Source of the DNA: Leptospira biflexa serovar Patoc strain 'Patoc 1 (Paris)'
GTDB taxonomy: Bacteria > Spirochaetota > Leptospiria > Leptospirales > Leptospiraceae
DNA: 64,000 bases
Reading direction: 5' to 3'
NCBI RefSeq assembly: GCF_000017685.1
Contig: NC_010602.1
Span: forward strand, 2,187,501-2,251,500
Made by a program: the position numbers and the translations under genes. This document shows positions 9,850-19,031 of the stretch, piece after piece. Each line of letters starts with the position of its first letter. Positions within the stretch are counted from its first letter, which is position 1. The notes under the pieces are model-generated. The model worked only from the letters and a program-made list of their open reading frames with translations. It was not told where the DNA came from and searched no databases.

Positions 9850-11840
9850 TCCGAAATTTCCTTTTCCACTCTTCTGATTTTTGACACCAAGTTTTTGTTA
9901 GACTTCTGTTTGTCTTTTGAAAGTGAAAGTTTATAAAATTGTACAGCATTCACAGGATCGTTTTTGGCCAAATAAACATCACCTAAGTGTTCATATATCA
10001 CTGGATCTTCAAACCCTCGTTCCAAAGCCAAAGAAGCCGCAAAATTCAAATGTAAAAGAGCTAAATTGAATTCTTTTTTACGATAGTACACCCAACCCAA
10101 ACTATCTTGATAAGCAGGATTGTCAGGTTCTAAGGCAATTGCTTGGTTTAAAAGTTGTTTTGCTTCTTCAGGATGAATGTCTTTTTCCGCATATAAGTAT
10201 CCTAAATAGTTCATCGCATTGGAAGCATTTGGATTGAGGGAAATTGTTTTTTTAAGATCCGATTCCGTTTCAGGGAATTGTTTTAATTTATCATACGATG
10301 TGGCTCTATAAAAATACAAATTCGGATTGTTTGGTTCTAAACGAATGGCTTCTGAATAGTCTTTGATACTTTCTTGGTATTTTTCCAATTGAAAGTAAGA
10401 CAATCCTCTCAGATAATAATGAGTAGGACTTGGATTTTCCGAAATTGTTTTCGATAGAATGGCGACAGAAGTTTCTTCTTTCTTTAGATTCCCTTGTAAA
10501 TACAGATATGCCAATCGAAAACGCAGTCGAAACTTTTTTTCCAAATCAGAGCTCAAATTGATCGCTTCTTTGATGGAAAGGATCGAACGGTTCCATTGTC
10601 CCAACATCTCTTGGCAGGCTGAGATTTTTTCCAAATAATTGACTCTTTGTTCGATTTGATTTTGGTTTAACCGATTCATCCCACGGCGTAGGATATTTTC
10701 AGCGAGTCCATATTGACGGTATTCATATGCATACTGAGCAGTTTCTGCATTGAGTTGTTCGTATTCTGGATCATTATTTTTTTCAGCAAGTTCCAAAAGA
10801 GCCACACGAGGGGAAAGCCTTCCTGGATTTCCTTTGATGAAAGCACGAAGTTTCTCCGATAAGTCTAGGTTTGATCCATTCACCAATTGGTAAAGTAATG
10901 GCATAAAACCTTCTTTTGGAATTTTGTTTTCATTCTTTAATGTCAAAAAAAACTGAGGCGCCAAATCACGAGCATTTAGAAAATATATTTCAGCTAACAT
11001 ATGAGAAGCGTCAATATCTCTCGAATTTTTTTCGCGAATTTGTTCCAAATAAAATTTCGACATTTTAAAATCGCCTAACACAAAATATATTTGTGCTAAT
11101 CGAAATAAAACTTCCATATCGTTTTTATTTACGGAATTGTATTCGTTATATCGTTTGATCGCAATTTTTGCATAATCCAGTTTATAATTCAATTCACCAA
11201 GAGATTTGGCAGTTATGTTTTTGTATTTGGAATGGTTGTCTCTTCTTTCAATGACAAACGAAAGTGCCGTATAATACAGAAGTGACTGGTTCCACATCTT
11301 TCGTTCAAAATACAAATTCCCAAGTAGGTATAAAAAATCGGGATCATTCGGAAAGGAAACGAGATCGTGTTCCAATACCTCTGTTGCCCGACTTAAATCC
11401 TGTTCTCTCAAACGGATCCTCATTTGTAAGATCACAATTTCTTTTGTGACTTCCTTAGAGTTCTGTTTTGCGATTTCGGACCATTCCCATGCTCCCTTTG
11501 TATTGGCTAATTCCAAATAATTTTGGGCTTGGATTTCGGCTGATTGGGCCGTGGGGCCTTTTCCTTTTTCCTTTTGGCAATCGTGGTATTTGTCCATAAA
11601 CGAAACAGAGGTTTCAAACGCAAGTTTGGCTTCTGTGGCTTTCTTTCGATTGTTTGCTTGGTAGCCGTCAATTTGTTCTTGGATGGCCCGAGACAATAGG
11701 TATTCACTCGGAACACCAGGCTCCAAGTGAGAACAATCTTTTAGTTTTGGTTTTGGATCTGCCTTGGTCAGAGAAACAGAAAGAAAACATAAGAAAACAA
11801 AGAGGAATGGGTGGTTTGGAGTTTTAATTGCTTGAAACAT
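9846..11840 (-). CDS. Exported tetratricopeptide-repeat protein
   Basis: The 664-residue protein has a signal peptide over about residues 1-27. Many TPR units follow, especially between residues 150-300 and 400-640, such as HYYLRGLSYFQLEKYQESIKDYSEAI and NAMNYLGYLYAEKDIHPEEAKQLL. TPR arrays are protein-binding scaffolds. A periplasmic or outer-membrane assembly role is likely, but the partner is unknown. The ATG at 11840 overlaps by 13 nt the annotated TTG start of the divergent gene at 11828. It heads the 11840-to-7915 operon. Confidence 0.8.
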   Translation of the reverse strand: MFQAIKTPNHPFLFVFLCFLSVSLTKADPKPKLKDCSHLEPGVPSEYLLSRAIQEQIDGYQANNRKKATEAKLAFETSVSFMDKYHDCQKEKGKGPTAQSAEIQAQNYLELANTKGAWEWSEIAKQNSKEVTKEIVILQMRIRLREQDLSRATEVLEHDLVSFPNDPDFLYLLGNLYFERKMWNQSLLYYTALSFVIERRDNHSKYKNITAKSLGELNYKLDYAKIAIKRYNEYNSVNKNDMEVLFRLAQIYFVLGDFKMSKFYLEQIREKNSRDIDASHMLAEIYFLNARDLAPQFFLTLKNENKIPKEGFMPLLYQLVNGSNLDLSEKLRAFIKGNPGRLSPRVALLELAEKNNDPEYEQLNAETAQYAYEYRQYGLAENILRRGMNRLNQNQIEQRVNYLEKISACQEMLGQWNRSILSIKEAINLSSDLEKKFRLRFRLAYLYLQGNLKKEETSVAILSKTISENPSPTHYYLRGLSYFQLEKYQESIKDYSEAIRLEPNNPNLYFYRATSYDKLKQFPETESDLKKTISLNPNASNAMNYLGYLYAEKDIHPEEAKQLLNQAIALEPDNPAYQDSLGWVYYRKKEFNLALLHLNFAASLALERGFEDPVIYEHLGDVYLAKNDPVNAVQFYKLSLSKDKQKSNKNLVSKIRRVEKEISE

Positions 11841-13135
11841 CAGTAGATTCCGGCAAAGATCGGGTACAGGGACAATCCTTGAACCAAATCTTCCGAGAAA
11901 ATTTAAAATACATTCTGGCCGTTCTCATCGTGTGGGCAATCACTTTCCCATGGATTCTGAGAAACAAGGACACGATCCTTGCCAAAATCACCCTCACCTA
12001 CAATTCGTTTTTTGGTTACCCCAATCCTAGGATTGCCCACCAACTCATCGCCAAAGGGGATGCCGTTCTCGAGGGCAGAAAGGATAGTGGCACCGATCTA
12101 TTCCAAACCATTCGCCAGTTTTTCACTGCTGAGGATACAAACAAAGGCACAATCCTTCCCCTAGACCTGGCTCTCATGGAAAAATCTTGTTTGTATTTTC
12201 GAAGCAAAGAACATGTGGAAGACCATTTTTTGGAACTCACTTGGCGAGAAAAAGCAAGTGAATGGGGCTCACCCCTATTCCAACGGATGGCCCCCCAAGG
12301 GGAACTTCTCCTCGGCCCCCATCCAAAAGAATACTGGAACTCTCACATTGAAGCCGTTTTGACGGCACTCGACTATTACAAACGAGCCCTCCGATTTTCA
12401 GGACCGGAGCTCATAGCTCCTAAAAAAATTGAATCGGTGGCTTGGGCCAGTTGCCGTCCGAATGAAATCTTACTCGCTTATAAAACCCATATGGTCGAAA
12501 CCGAAACCTATGTTTTGAAACAATTAACCGATTTACAAAAAGTACCGAGTGGCCTGAGTGCTGTTCAAAAACGGAGTGTGGTGCTCTCGAGCATCAAACG
12601 AAGTGATTTTTCAGAAGTTTCTGCCAACGATTATTTAGAATCCCTTCTCCGCCAAATCCTCCTCACAGGGATGAAGAATTTTTCGCCAAGAGAAATGGAT
12701 GATGTATACGAAAGGATTTTGTATTTTGTAGGTTCAGATGAAAAGGAATATTTAAAATTTAAATTCAGAAGAGCTGAACTTTATTTCCAATTAGGAAAAG
12801 AAGAATCCAATGATTACCAAAAGGCTGCTAATGAATTTAAGGAAGCTTCCAATATCCAACTTGCTTCTGAATTGGAAGACATCAATTTACCGGCACTGCT
12901 TGTTCATGAATTTGAATCCAAACTGAAACAAGCGGAAAGTTACCACAAACTCAAAGAAAATAACAAAAGTTTAGTGATTCTCGATTCTTTAAAATCAAAA
13001 CTTCGTAATGTCGACGAACGAAGCGTTGGTGGAAAAAAAGATGAAATTCTAAAAGCATATCACAATTTAAATCGATCCGTTTTGCGTAAGCTCGGTCGTT
13101 ACGAAGAAGCAGATGAAATTCCATTCAACGAATGA
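11828..13135 (+). CDS. Membrane-anchored repeat protein, first gene of the CHAT/sigma run
   Basis: The protein has up to 435 residues. A single hydrophobic segment lies near residues 30-48 (YILAVLIVWAITFPWIL). A long, probably helical body follows, with TPR-like stretches in the last 150 residues (KFRRAELYFQLGKEESNDYQKAANEF). The start is uncertain. TTG at 11828 overlaps the divergent gene. TTG at 11879 has an AGGGA ribosome site 6 nt upstream and removes the overlap. The stop lies inside the next gene by 23 nt, so translation is coupled. The function is unknown. Its place suggests an envelope-anchored scaffold for the downstream genes. Confidence 0.72.
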   Translation: MLETSVDSGKDRVQGQSLNQIFRENLKYILAVLIVWAITFPWILRNKDTILAKITLTYNSFFGYPNPRIAHQLIAKGDAVLEGRKDSGTDLFQTIRQFFTAEDTNKGTILPLDLALMEKSCLYFRSKEHVEDHFLELTWREKASEWGSPLFQRMAPQGELLLGPHPKEYWNSHIEAVLTALDYYKRALRFSGPELIAPKKIESVAWASCRPNEILLAYKTHMVETETYVLKQLTDLQKVPSGLSAVQKRSVVLSSIKRSDFSEVSANDYLESLLRQILLTGMKNFSPREMDDVYERILYFVGSDEKEYLKFKFRRAELYFQLGKEESNDYQKAANEFKEASNIQLASELEDINLPALLVHEFESKLKQAESYHKLKENNKSLVILDSLKSKLRNVDERSVGGKKDEILKAYHNLNRSVLRKLGRYEEADEIPFNE

Positions 13136-14243
13136 AATAAAGTATTTTGATTATAATTCAACCCACCCTCCCTATCACGAGATTTTAGAATCTTGTTTAG
13201 AAGAGTATTTTGATAGTTTTTACAATCCTTCTGGAATCACTCGTTTTTCCTTAAAAAACCAAGGGAAAATAGAACAAACGAGAAAGTATTTGAGCCAAAT
13301 CACAGGTGGTAAAGAAAAACAATTTGTTTTTTCTTCCACGGGTACGGAAGCAAACTACGCCCTCATCCAAAGTTTACGAGTGATGCAGCCAACACTCGCT
13401 TCCGTCATCGTATCTCCCTTTGAGCATTCAAGTATGTATGCAGCGCTTGGTTCCTATGGATTTGAACCAATCCTAATCCAAACCCATCGATCTGGTGTGA
13501 TTGATTTAAACCACCTTAAAACTTTATTACAAACACATCCAAGCCCTGTGATTTGTTTGTATGCAGGAAATGAAACGGGTGTCATCCAACCAGCAGAAGA
13601 GATTCGATCTCTCACAAAACAATATGGCCAGTTGTTTTTGAGTGATTTGATGCAAGCGTTTTGTAAAATCCCTGTTCCATTCCATTTATTTGACGGTTAT
13701 ACTTTTTCAGGTCATAAAATCGGTGCGGGAATGGGAATTGCTGTCACTTACTTTCCAGAAGAGAACAAAGAGTTTCGTTTGTTTGGTGGAGGGAACCAAG
13801 AAAATGAACATAGAGCCGGAACCGAAAATACATTTGCCATTTCTTGTTTTCAAAAAGTGACAGAAATTCAATTGGCAAATCTGGAAGAAAAAAATGTCCG
13901 CTTACAAACATTTCAAACCTTATTGGAATCAAACTTGGAATCGTTTGGCTGTGAAATCATTGCAAAAGAGGAAAGGAGACTTCCCAATACAACTTTTCTC
14001 ATTTTACCGATTCAAACTGTAGATTTTTTTCTACTGGGACTAGAAGAAAAAGGAATGATTGTTTCGACAGGAAGTTCTTGTAAATCAAGGGCAAGGGAAG
14101 CATCCAAATCATTATTACATATGGGTTATTCAGAAGAAGAAGCACTTCGAGCGATCCGTATTTCAACCGGTAGTTTTACTAAATTAGAAGATGTAAATTT
14201 ACTAATAGACCAAATGAACCAATTGATACAAAAATTAATATAG
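13113..14243 (+). CDS. Cysteine desulfurase-like class V aminotransferase (NifS/IscS-like)
   Basis: The 376-residue PLP enzyme has SSTGTEANY near residues 74-82, the PLP-stacking His in FEHSS (104), Asp178 and Gln181, and the Schiff-base lysine in FSGHKIGAG (Lys202). The mobile-loop cysteine is in STGSSCKSRAREASK (Cys323), expected to carry the persulfide. These features fit a cysteine desulfurase that supplies sulfur for Fe-S clusters or thiolation. No IscU, SufU or ThiI gene is nearby. It overlaps the previous gene by 23 nt and is 7 nt before the CHAT gene. Whether it belongs functionally with that locus is unclear. Confidence 0.85.
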   Translation: MKFHSTNEIKYFDYNSTHPPYHEILESCLEEYFDSFYNPSGITRFSLKNQGKIEQTRKYLSQITGGKEKQFVFSSTGTEANYALIQSLRVMQPTLASVIVSPFEHSSMYAALGSYGFEPILIQTHRSGVIDLNHLKTLLQTHPSPVICLYAGNETGVIQPAEEIRSLTKQYGQLFLSDLMQAFCKIPVPFHLFDGYTFSGHKIGAGMGIAVTYFPEENKEFRLFGGGNQENEHRAGTENTFAISCFQKVTEIQLANLEEKNVRLQTFQTLLESNLESFGCEIIAKEERRLPNTTFLILPIQTVDFFLLGLEEKGMIVSTGSSCKSRAREASKSLLHMGYSEEEALRAIRISTGSFTKLEDVNLLIDQMNQLIQKLI

Positions 14244-14250
14244 TCACAGT

Positions 14251-15606
14251 ATGAAAATTCGTATCCTATCCAAATACTCCAACCAAGGAATTTCCGATGG
14301 TGAATGTTTTTGGGAAGAAAAACAAAACCAATTTGGAACAGTTGAAAAAACCACTCCCTTCTCTGGCCAATTGCTGAAGGAATTCCAAAATGATTGGTCC
14401 ATTTTTGTGGAAAGAATCCTATCCCAAAATCCCAAAAAAGAAGAATTCCTCGACAAACTGGGGAAAAAATCTGATAGTTTAGAACAAATTGTTTTTGGTA
14501 ATACCACTCCTTTTTGGCGGATGCCTGGGTTTTCAGGAAAAATTGAATTCCTTGTGGATCCGGAATTTTCACCAATCCCTTGGGAAATTTTGAGAACAAA
14601 CAATGGTTATCTGTTCCAAAATTCAAATTTCAAACGAGGGATACGGATCCAAAAAAACCAAAAAGAAGTGACTAAAAAAACAAATTCCGCACTCATCATT
14701 TGTAATCCTGTGAAACCCAATTTGGAAAACACAGTGAACGAAGAATGTGCCACTCTCTATCCATTATTAGAAAAAAAACTCCCGCTTAGAATCCTAAAAC
14801 AAAACCACTTAACTAAAATTAGATTCATAGAAGAACTAAACTCAGTGAAATACATTCACTATGCAGGTCACACTGAAAAAAATGGTATTCCAATTCCTGG
14901 CAATCAATTCATCTCAATGGACGAAATTGCATCCAGGTCCTTAAGTCATTTGGATTTAGTATTCTTTAATAGTTGTTATTCGTCCTTTGATTCGATCGAC
15001 CAATCAGGACTCACCACCAGTTTTTTGAAAGCGGGAGCAAAACAAGTGATTGGTTTTTTATACCCTGTGGAAACCAATCTAGCGAAAGAAATTGGAATTT
15101 CTTTTTGGAAGTACTTTTTAGAATCCAAAAATACAGAAAAAAGCTTAGAAAAAATTAGAAAACAACTGCAAAAAGGATCTGGAAAAGAAATCATCACCGC
15201 CATCAGTTTGGTTCAATTTTCAACGATTGCCCCAAACCCGCTTCCCAAACGAATTTTCCAATTGACTTTTAGTTTGTTGTTACTTTTGTTCTTTTTGATT
15301 TTTACAAGAGAATCACCACAAAAAAACGAAGACATCCCACTTGATTTGAAATTTCCTCGAATAGAAGGATTATCTCAAAAACAACTTCCAACATCTCCAC
15401 AGGAACCAAGATCCAAAGATCCTTTGGTGTTACGGATCCAAAAAATCACAAATCCTGAATTTAGGAAAAATGCATTATTATTTTTGGAAACAAAACACGC
15501 ATTACTTGACGATTCGCATAAACGGGAGATTTTAGAATCTATTTTTTCAGAAGACTCCTCCGAAGAAAAAATGTATTATGAATTCAAAACAAGGAGTGGT
15601 TTTTGA
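14251..15606 (+). CDS. CHAT-domain (caspase-like) protease with C-terminal membrane anchor
   Basis: The 451-residue protein has an N-terminal region, then a CHAT domain over about residues 95-325. The upstream CHAT motif IPWEILRTNNGYLF is near residues 109-122. The catalytic His is in YIHYAGH (His207) and the catalytic Cys in LVFFNSC (Cys242). A hydrophobic segment at about residues 335-352 leads to a 100-residue charged tail. CHAT proteases are peptidases of the caspase clan used in several prokaryotic signalling and immune systems. The stop overlaps the TTG start of the next gene, and an ECF sigma gene follows. Proteolytic activity and substrate are inferred, not shown. Confidence 0.85.
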   Translation: MKIRILSKYSNQGISDGECFWEEKQNQFGTVEKTTPFSGQLLKEFQNDWSIFVERILSQNPKKEEFLDKLGKKSDSLEQIVFGNTTPFWRMPGFSGKIEFLVDPEFSPIPWEILRTNNGYLFQNSNFKRGIRIQKNQKEVTKKTNSALIICNPVKPNLENTVNEECATLYPLLEKKLPLRILKQNHLTKIRFIEELNSVKYIHYAGHTEKNGIPIPGNQFISMDEIASRSLSHLDLVFFNSCYSSFDSIDQSGLTTSFLKAGAKQVIGFLYPVETNLAKEIGISFWKYFLESKNTEKSLEKIRKQLQKGSGKEIITAISLVQFSTIAPNPLPKRIFQLTFSLLLLLFFLIFTRESPQKNEDIPLDLKFPRIEGLSQKQLPTSPQEPRSKDPLVLRIQKITNPEFRKNALLFLETKHALLDDSHKREILESIFSEDSSEEKMYYEFKTRSGF

Positions 15607-16631
15607 AACATTGGGTATATCTGATTTTGACCTTTCTCTGTTTTGTGCCGAGGGTCAGTGCACAATGGTTTTCGAAACATCCCTCTTTCGATTCCCTTTG
15701 GTCTGAATACCAAACCTTCCAAAATTTAAAATCCGAAGCCTATACAAAAGGTCATTTCCCCATTTTGAAAGAGATAGAGGTCAAGGAAAACGAAGAATAC
15801 GAATATTACTTCCAAATTTGTAAATTCCAAGAAATCCGAGAACTATCGGAAATATTAAAATTAGTATCCTTTTACGATGCCTTACTACAAATCAAACGAT
15901 GTAGCGAAGCAAACAAAAATGAAATTGTAACAATCGAAAAACACGCAAAAAAGAAAATCTTTGACCTAACTGTTTTTCCAAAACTGGAAATTTTAACATC
16001 TGAAATCACAAATGCAGAAATATTAAACTTGGTCCGGAACTTACAACTCGAGTGGGAAAAAACAGTTTATGTATATTCAAATTTCTATAAACCACATGAA
16101 GTTTTATTTTTAGGAAAAGAAAGGGAATACACAACCGCAATCAATCGAATTCTATATTCGGAAATGCCCGAATCTAAACGAAAACTTTTATTACTTAGGC
16201 TTTTACAAGATATGAAAGCCAATCAAAAAGCCACCTACCAGCTGTTTTACTATTCAAATCAAAATCCTTGGAATTCGGAAGACCTGATTTCAGAAAACAT
16301 CAAATCAAAATCGTATTATTTGGAAATCGTTTCGCTTTGGAAAAATGATCCTAATATTACAGATACGATCAGTTCCCAACTGAACGAATTGGAAAATTGT
16401 TTAGTTTTTCTTCCAAAGGATCAGCTGAAAATTCGAATATTCGGTTTTTTTGGTTTTTTCTCTGACTATGGAAGGTTTTCCAACGAAGACCTAACTCAGT
16501 TACAAAGGGAAAACCAAATTAAGTTGCAGTTTATCCGCAAAACGATTTTCCAATCCCATCATTTCCAAAAAAGATTAGAAAACGTATTGATATCTTGCAA
16601 AAATTCCGTCGAATCTCAAAAAGAACTATGA
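15603..16631 (+). CDS. Secreted protein of unknown function in CHAT/sigma run
   Basis: The 342-residue protein starts at TTG, overlapping the CHAT stop by 4 nt. A clear signal peptide covers residues 1-20, ending RVSAQ. The mature part is charged and mostly helical in look, with no domain recognised. It ends in an ATGA junction with the sigma-factor gene. Being secreted and encoded between a membrane-anchored protease and a sigma factor, it could be an extracytoplasmic sensor or a partner of the CHAT tail. That is inference from position only. Confidence 0.7.
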   Translation: MKHWVYLILTFLCFVPRVSAQWFSKHPSFDSLWSEYQTFQNLKSEAYTKGHFPILKEIEVKENEEYEYYFQICKFQEIRELSEILKLVSFYDALLQIKRCSEANKNEIVTIEKHAKKKIFDLTVFPKLEILTSEITNAEILNLVRNLQLEWEKTVYVYSNFYKPHEVLFLGKEREYTTAINRILYSEMPESKRKLLLLRLLQDMKANQKATYQLFYYSNQNPWNSEDLISENIKSKSYYLEIVSLWKNDPNITDTISSQLNELENCLVFLPKDQLKIRIFGFFGFFSDYGRFSNEDLTQLQRENQIKLQFIRKTIFQSHHFQKRLENVLISCKNSVESQKEL

Positions 16632-17197
16632 GTGATGAGATTAGAAGTTTGATCGATAATTGCCTTCTTGGAAAACGAGAAGCATGGCAAACCCTCATCC
16701 AAAAATTCCATCGTCTCATCATCGGAACTTGCGCCCACTATGTACCAAGGGAAGAAGTGGTGGACACTTCTCAATTGGTCTATTTAAAACTCACAGAAAA
16801 TGACTACCATTTGCTTCGCAAGTTCAAAGGAGAAAGTTTACCTGCCTTCATCATCTATTTGAGTGAAATTTCCAAAAATATCAGCATGTCCCATACAAGG
16901 AGCATCCGCCGAACGGAATACAGAGAGGGCATTTCCCTCGATCTGAGTATCGATATTCTAGACGAGAGACAAACGCAAGAAGACGTCTACTTTGAATGGG
17001 AAGAGAAACAAGAGTTTTACGACCTCATTGATGCCCTAGACGAACCACACAAAGAAATCCTCATCCTCCGCTTAAAGGGTTACAAATTCAAAGAAATCGC
17101 AGAAATTTTAGAAGTTCCCATCGGAACAGTACTAGCTCGGGCCAACCGAGCCAAAGAAAAGTTAAAAAAAATACAAACCAAGGAAATAAAGCCGTAA
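16628..17197 (+). CDS. ECF-type RNA polymerase sigma factor
   Basis: The 189-residue protein has region 2 over about residues 15-95, with DTSQLVYLKLTEN and GESLPAFIIYLSEISKN. Region 4 covers residues 130-185 and carries the helix-turn-helix YKFKEIAEILEVPIGTVLARANRAKEKL. The chosen ATG at 16628 overlaps the upstream stop (ATGA). A longer frame to 16595 lies inside the neighbour. No membrane anti-sigma of the usual kind is encoded next to it. The CHAT protease upstream or the small protein downstream may control it. It could also autoregulate, but no promoter motif was recognised. Confidence 0.85.
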   Translation: MSDEIRSLIDNCLLGKREAWQTLIQKFHRLIIGTCAHYVPREEVVDTSQLVYLKLTENDYHLLRKFKGESLPAFIIYLSEISKNISMSHTRSIRRTEYREGISLDLSIDILDERQTQEDVYFEWEEKQEFYDLIDALDEPHKEILILRLKGYKFKEIAEILEVPIGTVLARANRAKEKLKKIQTKEIKP

Positions 17198-17215
17198 CGG
17201 GGGGTAATCAATATT

Positions 17216-17746
17216 ATGGAGACAAAAGATCCGAACCCATTTATGAACCGACTCAAACTCAAAGAAGCCATTTACCTAATGTCCCAGGGAGAGGAAGTGG
17301 ATCCTACCACTCTAGGAAGGATCTTACAGTCGGTTCTCCCAAACCCAGATTCCAAAATCCGGATCTTCCTTCAATTTTGGAATGAGTCTTGGAAAATTCT
17401 CATGAGCGATTGGGAAAACGCCACCCTCCACACCTCTCAATTGGCTCTCCGGGGTCAAGGGTCAAGCGGAGCCTTCCGAGTCCACAGACAAGTCGGAGGA
17501 AGGGATTTGGACTTTGTGTTCCAACCCAATGCAGAAAAAAACCAAGTATTTTTGTCGGTAGAAGCATCGAACGCGGAACGATTGTCCGCTAAATTGTTTT
17601 TGGACGGAACCCCAGTCGAAACCTTACCCAAACTCGGAACCCAGTCTATGTTCGACTCCCCCATCACTCTCGATTCAAGCCCTGAGCTTGCAATCTTTGA
17701 ATCTGGGAAAGAAATTGGCCGGTATCATTTTATGTTACAATCGTAG
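17216..17746 (+). CDS. Small soluble protein downstream of ECF sigma, possible sigma partner
   Basis: The 176-residue protein has no signal peptide or membrane segment. The first 75 residues look helical (LKLKEAIYLMSQGEEVDP). The last 90 look like a compact beta domain (DLDFVFQPNAEKNQVFLSVEASN). No family is recognised. It starts 18 nt after the sigma gene and is last in the run, with a strong terminator about 115 nt later. A role as regulator or target in the CHAT/sigma locus is a positional guess. Confidence 0.65.
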   Translation: METKDPNPFMNRLKLKEAIYLMSQGEEVDPTTLGRILQSVLPNPDSKIRIFLQFWNESWKILMSDWENATLHTSQLALRGQGSSGAFRVHRQVGGRDLDFVFQPNAEKNQVFLSVEASNAERLSAKLFLDGTPVETLPKLGTQSMFDSPITLDSSPELAIFESGKEIGRYHFMLQS

Positions 17747-17860
17747 TTTTTTTCCACTCGGTGCAATAAAGGATCCGTTTGGTGCAATTGATACTGTGAG
17801 AAATGGTCCCTACCTGTAGGAAACCACTTTCTTTTTCCAAACTAGTTCACACTTAAAGAC

Positions 17861-17887
17861 ATCCCGACGAAAGTCGGGATTTTTTTT
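17861..17887 (+). terminator. Rho-independent terminator after the CHAT/sigma run
   Basis: ATCCCGAC and GTCGGGAT form a perfect 8-bp stem with a GAAA tetraloop, followed directly by a T tract on the plus strand. It closes the plus-strand run ending at 17746. The T tract overlaps the stop of the convergent ychF gene, for which it would be a weaker terminator. Confidence 0.9.
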
Positions 17888-18983
17888 AAGCATTCACTCG
17901 GAAATAAATCACATCCCCATCTTGGACTATGTATTCTTTTCCTTCCACACGGAGTTTCCCTTCGTCTTTGACTTTGGTTGCATCCCCAGTGCGATCCAGG
18001 TCTTCATACCGCATCACTTCTGCACGGATGTATCCCTTTTCAAAATCAGAATGGATCACACTGGCAGCAATAGGGCCTGTGCTTCCTTGTTTGGTAGTCC
18101 AGGCTCTCACTTCTTCCACACCCGCTGTAAAAAATGTGAGGAGGCCAAGAAGTTGGTAGGAGGCGCGGATCATTCGAGAAAGGCCAGATTCCTTTTCTCC
18201 GATCTCTTCCAAAAAGGCCAATTGGTCTTCTTTTTCCAAACCAGAAATTTCTTCTTCAAAACGACCACATAACACAACGACCGGTGCACCTTCTTTTTTT
18301 GCAAAATCTGTGATGACTTTTACGAGTGGATTTTCAGTGGATTTGACATCAGAGTCTAAAATATTAGCAACATATAACACTGGTTTAATGGTAATAAGAT
18401 TAAACTTTTTGGCAATTTTGAGTTCTTCTTCCGAAAGTTCCACGGTGGAGGCTCTGTTTCCTTTTTTTAAGGCTTCTAAAATTTGATCCATAACGGATAA
18501 AATTTCTCCTGCCTCTTTATTTCCTGTTTTGGCAGTTTTGGAAACTCGTTGTTGTTGTTTTTCTAAACTATCCAAATCAGCTAAAATCAATTCATAATTG
18601 ATGACAGTGATGTCTTCGATGGGATCTACTTTTCCATGAACATGCGTTATGTTCTCATCTTGGAAGGCGCGTACCACATGACAAATGGCATCCACTTCGC
18701 GGATATGGGATAAAAATTGGTTGCCTAACCCCTCTCCTTGGCTTGCCCCTTTCACAAGGCCTGCAATGTCCACAAATTCAATCATTGTGGGAACGGTTCG
18801 TTTTGGTTTATAAATTTCAGCAAGACGATTCAGTCTTTCGTCAGGTACTTCCACAACACCCGTATTTGGTTCAATGGTACAAAAAGGATAGTTGGCAGCC
18901 TGCGCGCCTGCTTTCGTGAGTGCATTAAAAATAGTCGACTTACCGACGTTCGGGAGACCTACAATTCCACAATTCAAAGCCAT
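17886..18983 (-). CDS. ychF: Obg-like ATPase YchF
   Basis: The 365-residue P-loop NTPase begins with the G1 motif GLPNVGKST near residues 8-16. The YchF hallmark G3 region [20 protein letters not shown] is near residues 70-90. A coiled-coil insertion around residues 130-160 is followed by a C-terminal TGS domain ([19 protein letters not shown]). YchF hydrolyses ATP and associates with ribosomes and stress responses. It has full length and appears to be monocistronic. The start is clear. Confidence 0.96.
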   Translation of the reverse strand: MALNCGIVGLPNVGKSTIFNALTKAGAQAANYPFCTIEPNTGVVEVPDERLNRLAEIYKPKRTVPTMIEFVDIAGLVKGASQGEGLGNQFLSHIREVDAICHVVRAFQDENITHVHGKVDPIEDITVINYELILADLDSLEKQQQRVSKTAKTGNKEAGEILSVMDQILEALKKGNRASTVELSEEELKIAKKFNLITIKPVLYVANILDSDVKSTENPLVKVITDFAKKEGAPVVVLCGRFEEEISGLEKEDQLAFLEEIGEKESGLSRMIRASYQLLGLLTFFTAGVEEVRAWTTKQGSTGPIAASVIHSDFEKGYIRAEVMRYEDLDRTGDATKVKDEGKLRVEGKEYIVQDGDVIYFRVNA

Positions 18984-19031
18984 AGGGATAGGATTTTGGA
19001 ACGAAGCACTAGGACAAGGAAAATTGTTGTC

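Noticed and set aside
11828..17746. Type III-E CRISPR/Craspase locus
   Set aside because: The CHAT-sigma pairing is similar, but no CRISPR array, Cas7-11 fusion or Cas1/Cas2 gene is present.
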